Of a DNA stretch of 64,000 bases, positions 59,983 to 64,000 are shown in pieces. The notes under the pieces are model-generated. The model was not told the DNA's origin. It made no database searches and saw nothing but the letters and a program-made list of their open reading frames with translations. The DNA lies in the NCBI RefSeq assembly GCF_026262505.1, contig NC_067206.1, positions 21,467,896 to 21,531,895 of the forward strand, given 5' to 3'. The DNA comes from Trichomonas vaginalis G3. Taxonomy: Eukaryota; Parabasalia; Trichomonadida; Trichomonadidae. Each line of letters starts with the position of its first letter. Positions within the stretch are counted from its first letter, which is position 1. The position numbers were made by a program, and so were the translations under genes.

Positions 59983-61161
59983 ATGATTAAACAACAGCAA
60001 CTTAAGGTGCAAAGCACCCAGGTCCTTCAGACCATTACATACGCCATATATGCATATAATTCAAAGACGGCAGAACAAACGCAAAGGTTGAAATATGGAG
60101 ATTTGGAGATAGTATTGAAAAATGACCATTTCGAATTCGTTTGCAAAGGTGGTGCAGTGATATCAAATATAAAAGAAATTTTATTTATGAATTCAAAAAT
60201 TAAAGGAATAACGGATGATATAACATCAATTCCACCAGAAGAACAGAGATATTACGCATTAAATGCATTTCCTAAAGTTTTGAAGATTGGAAGATTTAAT
60301 TTAAATGAGGAATTCATAGAAGGTTTCCTAAATGACATAATGAAGAAGGTGGATAAGGAATATGTGGATAGTGAGTTAAATAAGAAGGCAGATAAAACTT
60401 ATGTTGATGAAAAAGATAATGAAATTAAAGAAAAGGTTGAATGGTATCATGAATGGACATCGGAGACTTTTAAAGATAAAGCTGATACAGGATGGGTTTC
60501 AGGATGTTTAGACCTTAAAGCAGATAAAACTTATGTTGATGAAAAAGATAATGAAATTAAAGAAAAGGTTGAATGGTATCATGAATGGACATCGGAGACT
60601 TTTAAAGATAAAGCTGATACAGGATGGGTTTCAGGATGTTTAGACCTTAAAGCAGATAAAACTTATGTTGATGAAAATTATGCAAAGAAGTCGGAAGTAA
60701 ATGATGTGATTACAAGCATGAAAAATGAAATACTTCAAACATTATATCCTGTTGGTTCTATTTATACGTCAATGAATTCAACAAATCCAGCAACAGTTTT
60801 AGGTTTTGGTACGTGGAAGCAGATTGTAGATAAATTCTTATACTGTGCTAGATATTCAAAGCAAACAGGAGGTTCGAAGAAAATTAAAGAAGCAAACCTT
60901 CCACCGCACACTCATACAGGAACGACAAACTTTTCTGGCGACCATAGCCACTCATTAAGAGACCACCCATTATACAACTCAGAGTATGAAGCTGGCAATG
61001 ACGTTTTATCTCCATCTTATAACAATGCAGCAAAAAAGACTTTTCGACCAACTGAACCAGGAGGAAATCATTCACACACTTTCACAACAAATCCAACAGG
61101 CTCGGGTGCAGATTATATGCCACCATTTGTGACTATATTCGCATGGTACCGCATTCATTGA
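59983..61161 (+). CDS. Fibre protein with phage tail-collar-like tip, element D
   Basis: 392 codons (MIKQQQLKVQSTQVLQTITY). Order: N-terminal ~125-residue base domain (virion attachment by analogy with B's fibre); a 57-residue fibre module repeated twice in tandem (KADKTYVDEKDNEIKEKVEW ... WVSGCLDL, about residues 141-226); a short coiled-coil stretch; and a tip from about residue 250 with YPVGSIYTSMNSTNPATVLG, FGTWKQI, NLPPHTHTG, GGNHSHTF and MPPFVTIFAWYRIH. The tip pattern is that of phage tail-collar domains, whose HxH pairs bind metal in the trimer. Likely a receptor-binding fibre. Looks whole. Confidence 0.8.
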   Translation: MIKQQQLKVQSTQVLQTITYAIYAYNSKTAEQTQRLKYGDLEIVLKNDHFEFVCKGGAVISNIKEILFMNSKIKGITDDITSIPPEEQRYYALNAFPKVLKIGRFNLNEEFIEGFLNDIMKKVDKEYVDSELNKKADKTYVDEKDNEIKEKVEWYHEWTSETFKDKADTGWVSGCLDLKADKTYVDEKDNEIKEKVEWYHEWTSETFKDKADTGWVSGCLDLKADKTYVDENYAKKSEVNDVITSMKNEILQTLYPVGSIYTSMNSTNPATVLGFGTWKQIVDKFLYCARYSKQTGGSKKIKEANLPPHTHTGTTNFSGDHSHSLRDHPLYNSEYEAGNDVLSPSYNNAAKKTFRPTEPGGNHSHTFTTNPTGSGADYMPPFVTIFAWYRIH

Positions 61162-61166
61162 ACGCG

Positions 61167-61191
61167 CTTGAGCCCAGACCTTTGGGTCAAG
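61167..61191. terminator. Hairpin after the element D fibre gene
   Basis: CTTGAGCCCAGACCTTTGGG TCAAG: CTTGA-CCC pairs with GGG-TCAAG around one bulge and a short loop, 5 bp after the stop codon. Likely a 3'-end signal, like the hairpins after element C genes. Confidence 0.45.
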
Positions 61192-61262
61192 GCTTACCGA
61201 ATGAACTAAATATATTTTATGTCTGTAATTAATTAGGTAATGAAGTAATGGATGAACTGCAG

Positions 61263-61582
61263 AAATAAATGTAAACGTTAATGTTTACGTTAATGGTTTC
61301 AGGTTATTCAATAATTAATTATTTTTGAAGAACTGAGGGTGTCACTACGTCACCATGTATCACTCGGTTAATTAACTTCTCTGAAAAAATGAGACAACAT
61401 GACATTTCGACAACAGTCCTGGAAATAAATGTTTACGTTAATGTTTACGTTAATGGTTTCAGGTTATTCAATAATTAATTATTTTTGAAGAACTGAGGGT
61501 GTCACTACGTCACCATGTGTCACTCGGTTAATTAACTTCTCTGAAAAAATGAGACAACATGACATTTCGACAACATCACTGG
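61263..61582. repeat. 160-bp direct repeat x2, iteron-like
   Basis: Two units (61263-61422; 61423-61582) differ at only a few bases. Each holds ACGTTAATGTTTACGTTAATGG (unit 1 also makes a GTAAAC...GTTTAC palindrome), TAATTAATTA, GTGTCACTACGTCACCATGT and a GACATTTCGACAACA end. They lie directly upstream of the primase-helicase gene. Confidence 0.9.
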
Positions 61583-61599
61583 AAATTTGATGCAGTCCA

Positions 61600-61648
61600 A
61601 AAATAAAGTTAGTTTTAAAATTATTTTTATTTTTTTATTCCTATATAA
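61600..61648 (+). promoter_or_regulatory. Early-type T-rich promoter box, element D
   Basis: AAAATAAAGTTAGTTTTAAA followed by ATTATTTTTATTTTTTTATT and CCTATATAA before ATG. It matches the boxes at 40209, 41905 and 42945 in element B. Confidence 0.7.
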
Positions 61649-63961
61649 ATGACAGCAACAAACAACAACAGCAACTATATCGTTTCTGATGAAAAATTTA
61701 TTGATTCATTAGCTGAGGAATTAGTTGTGGCAGAAACTAAAACCCTCAACGAAAGAATTGGTGAAAACAAGATTGATTTACATAACTACCTCAAACACGA
61801 TGGAGGAAGAGGAAGGAAAACTGGTACAGCTTTATTAGCAAATAAAATTTCAAATTTAACGATTATAGATGTTGATATCAATAAATCGTACAATGATGAA
61901 CTTAAAGAAACAGTTAGAAAAGATATTTTATCAAAACTTTCGGATAAAGATGTTATCGTTAAAACCGCTTCAGGAGGTCTTTACATTTATTGCAACACTA
62001 ATTTCTTCTATGCAGTTTCGAACAGAATGATTAAATGCTATTCCTGCAATGATTATGATATCGATATCATGACTTCTATGGATGATTCAAAGCGTTCTTT
62101 AGTAGTTATGGCTGATTCAAGAGTTCGCAAGAATGCATCAGAACCAATCAATACATACTCATTCATTCGTGGAAGTTACGATTCAACATTAACTAGAACA
62201 GTGAATGATATATTAAATGATTTGAATATTAAGGTAAGAGTTGAACAGAAGAATGAAGAAATAAAGAGTATAATGAATGAAAACAAAGATGTAAACATTG
62301 ACGATAAACTTGCCCAGAGCATAGTTGATGGCATCAGTGATTTTGAAGTACATAATGACGGTGGAAACATGAATTTAGAAAAAGAAGTTACATTATTCAC
62401 ACTGTTTCAAGCAATTAATTCGTTACCTAATCATTTAATTAATGAAGCATACGATAACGTTTATAACTTCTGCAGCTTAACTGAAAATGCAAAAAGTAAT
62501 TTTGAAAAAGCACGTAGTAGATATGCACATTTAATGACTTCTCCATTTGTTTTAGTGAAGATTCTAAAACTTTATCAAAAGGAATATTATGATGAATATG
62601 TTTTACCTTTATTACGTAAGCCAAAAATAACATTTGATATAAAACTTGATGACTCGTTTTTGATAACAGATATTAGACGCAAGGCTGAAAATCATCAGTA
62701 TAAAAACAGTTCTGAAGTAATTGAGGATTTATCACGTGTAATCCGTTTTGTAGATTATGGAAACAAATACTTCATTCAAAAAGATTACAACATACACGAC
62801 AAAATGAATCAAATATCATTCGTTCTTCAATCAAACATGAAAGAGTCACTCAAAATGATTAAATTATTTAAAGAAGAAAGTAAAACAATAACAGCATGGG
62901 ATGTACTATTAAATCAATTGTCTTCATTAACCGTTAAGGGTGTTTGCTTTAAATCTGATTCTCCAGATGTTTTCTCAACGTTTCAGGGTTATAAATACAA
63001 CGTTCTCGAAAAACCAGATTACTCAAAAATTGAGATGTTTATGAATTTCATTAAAGAAGCCATTTGTGATAATAACGATGAAGTGTATAAATATCTACTC
63101 GGCTGGATTGCATCAATGATTCAACATCCTGGAATCAAGAATGAAACAGCAATTATTTTGAAAGGACTTCAGGGAACAGGTAAAAACAGATTTACAGACA
63201 TTATTTCTGAACTTCTCGCTGGTTATTCATGTAAAAACATTACCGAAATAGGTGAGCTAACGGGTAATTTCAACTCAGTAGTTGAGAATAAAATGTTTCT
63301 TGTACTTAATGAACTCAAGAATGTAGGTGAAGACAGACTCGCAAACTTCAACGCTTTGAAATCAATTATAACGGATAATGAGATAAGAATTAATGAAAAG
63401 AATCAACCCAGAAGAACTGCTCAGAACGTTGCAAACTTCATTTTCGTAACTAATAACGTTTACCCTGTCAAAATTGAAGTTGGAGACAGAAGATACGTAG
63501 TTTTAAGAGTTAATGGTAAATTCAAGGGTCAATTTGATTACTTCAAGAATTTGATGAATTCATGCACAAAGGAATTTTATGATAATTTACTGACGTATTT
63601 TATGCAATATGACCTTTCATCATTTAACGTACGAATCATACCGACGACTGAAGCCAAACAAGATTTAATTGAATTATCAACAAATCCTTTAGATGTATGG
63701 ATAAATACACATTATGATGAATTGAGTGCAGGTATGACGTGTGAAAATGCTCTATTCTGCAAACCATCAGACATGAAAGACAAAAACTTTCAAATGAGCA
63801 TTAAAGATAAATGTGATAAGAAACAGAGAAGAATAGATGGTAAACAAACATGGTGTTATGTTTTGAAAGAAGAAATGAAAGGATTATATAAACAGGTTGA
63901 ACCAAACGATAATGAGGATTCATTTACTGACGATGAAATACTTGTAAATGAAGCTTTATAA
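61649..63961 (+). CDS. PrimPol-SF3 helicase fusion (replication protein), element D
   Basis: 770 codons (MTATNNNSNYIVSDEKFIDS). N-terminal archaeo-eukaryotic primase/PrimPol-type region: IIDVDIN with the metal-binding Asp pair (74-76), TASGGLYIY (107-114, where families often have SGGxH), DYDIDIM (135-141). A linker and a D5_N-like region follow. C-terminal SF3 helicase: Walker A GLQGTGKNRF (about 506-515), motif B LVLNELKN, ANFIFVTNN motif C (about 593-601), VGDRRYVVLR arginine-finger region. It would prime and unwind for element replication, taking the place of the usual Polinton DNA polymerase B, which I do not see. Looks whole. Confidence 0.85.
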   Translation: MTATNNNSNYIVSDEKFIDSLAEELVVAETKTLNERIGENKIDLHNYLKHDGGRGRKTGTALLANKISNLTIIDVDINKSYNDELKETVRKDILSKLSDKDVIVKTASGGLYIYCNTNFFYAVSNRMIKCYSCNDYDIDIMTSMDDSKRSLVVMADSRVRKNASEPINTYSFIRGSYDSTLTRTVNDILNDLNIKVRVEQKNEEIKSIMNENKDVNIDDKLAQSIVDGISDFEVHNDGGNMNLEKEVTLFTLFQAINSLPNHLINEAYDNVYNFCSLTENAKSNFEKARSRYAHLMTSPFVLVKILKLYQKEYYDEYVLPLLRKPKITFDIKLDDSFLITDIRRKAENHQYKNSSEVIEDLSRVIRFVDYGNKYFIQKDYNIHDKMNQISFVLQSNMKESLKMIKLFKEESKTITAWDVLLNQLSSLTVKGVCFKSDSPDVFSTFQGYKYNVLEKPDYSKIEMFMNFIKEAICDNNDEVYKYLLGWIASMIQHPGIKNETAIILKGLQGTGKNRFTDIISELLAGYSCKNITEIGELTGNFNSVVENKMFLVLNELKNVGEDRLANFNALKSIITDNEIRINEKNQPRRTAQNVANFIFVTNNVYPVKIEVGDRRYVVLRVNGKFKGQFDYFKNLMNSCTKEFYDNLLTYFMQYDLSSFNVRIIPTTEAKQDLIELSTNPLDVWINTHYDELSAGMTCENALFCKPSDMKDKNFQMSIKDKCDKKQRRIDGKQTWCYVLKEEMKGLYKQVEPNDNEDSFTDDEILVNEAL

Positions 63962-64000
63962 AGTATGATTTGAATTTATTTTTGCATTAATCCTGCTGTG

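Larger units (their letters stand above)
59983..64000 (+). mobile_element. Element D: Polinton-like element, left part in window
   Basis: Fibre gene and PrimPol-SF3 helicase gene, with codon usage like element C, an upstream box like B's early genes, and a fibre homologous to B's. It runs off the window edge. No terminal repeat was identified. Both genes look whole. Confidence 0.7.

Overview
The window looks like a repeat-rich stretch of a unicellular eukaryote nuclear genome. A trichomonad (Trichomonas/Tritrichomonas-like parabasalid) is my best guess. The reasons are strong AT-richness, intron-less ORFs under the standard code, and a dense mix of Polinton-like (Maverick-type) elements with mariner, Mutator-like (MULE) and hAT transposons. 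The host is inferred, not proven. I see no confident host housekeeping gene, tRNA, rRNA or CRISPR array.

Layout. 1-7.9 kb: AT-rich, noisy, non-coding sequence with a ~260-bp tandem array (1.86-3.9 kb) and one decayed gene remnant (6.5-7.1 kb). 7.88-15.92 kb: element A, the capsid half of a Polinton-like element, ending in a terminal repeat and a T tract. 16.2-23.8 kb: element C, a divergent and more AT-rich Polinton-like element with capsid, packaging ATPase and other virion-type genes. 24.16-26.81 kb: a gene-less DNA transposon with 77-bp inverted ends and a 9-10-bp target duplication. 27.5-28.66 kb and 58.09-59.11 kb: two parts of one hAT transposase gene. Between them lies a nested insertion flanked by identical 79-bp direct repeats: a MULE (28664-58086), into whose transposase gene element B (30121-55140, ~25 kb, Polinton-like) has inserted; element B's fibre gene in turn carries a mariner (33736-35027). 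From ~59.98 kb to the window end: element D, another AT-rich Polinton-like piece with a fibre gene and a primase-helicase.

How the genes fit together. Elements A-D share a virus-like gene kit: candidate double-jelly-roll major capsid protein, candidate minor capsid proteins, an A32-type packaging ATPase, a retroviral-type integrase (B), an SF3 helicase (B) or PrimPol-SF3 helicase (D), KilA-N/GIY-YIG and HNH proteins, a DNA adenine methylase, small amphipathic glycine-rich proteins, and a fibre whose tip resembles phage tail-collar domains. I found no protein-primed DNA polymerase B and no adenovirus-type protease, so the replication module looks like PrimPol-SF3 instead. Two upstream sequence classes recur. 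One is a ~50-bp T-rich box before replication/regulatory-type genes. The other is a short, often bidirectional box before virion-type genes. Gene blocks in B and A are separated by arrays of palindromes whose two arms change together, which suggests a conserved hairpin.

Elements A, B and C are fossils with several broken genes. A and B are close relatives, so their spread looks fairly recent. The two genes visible in D look whole.
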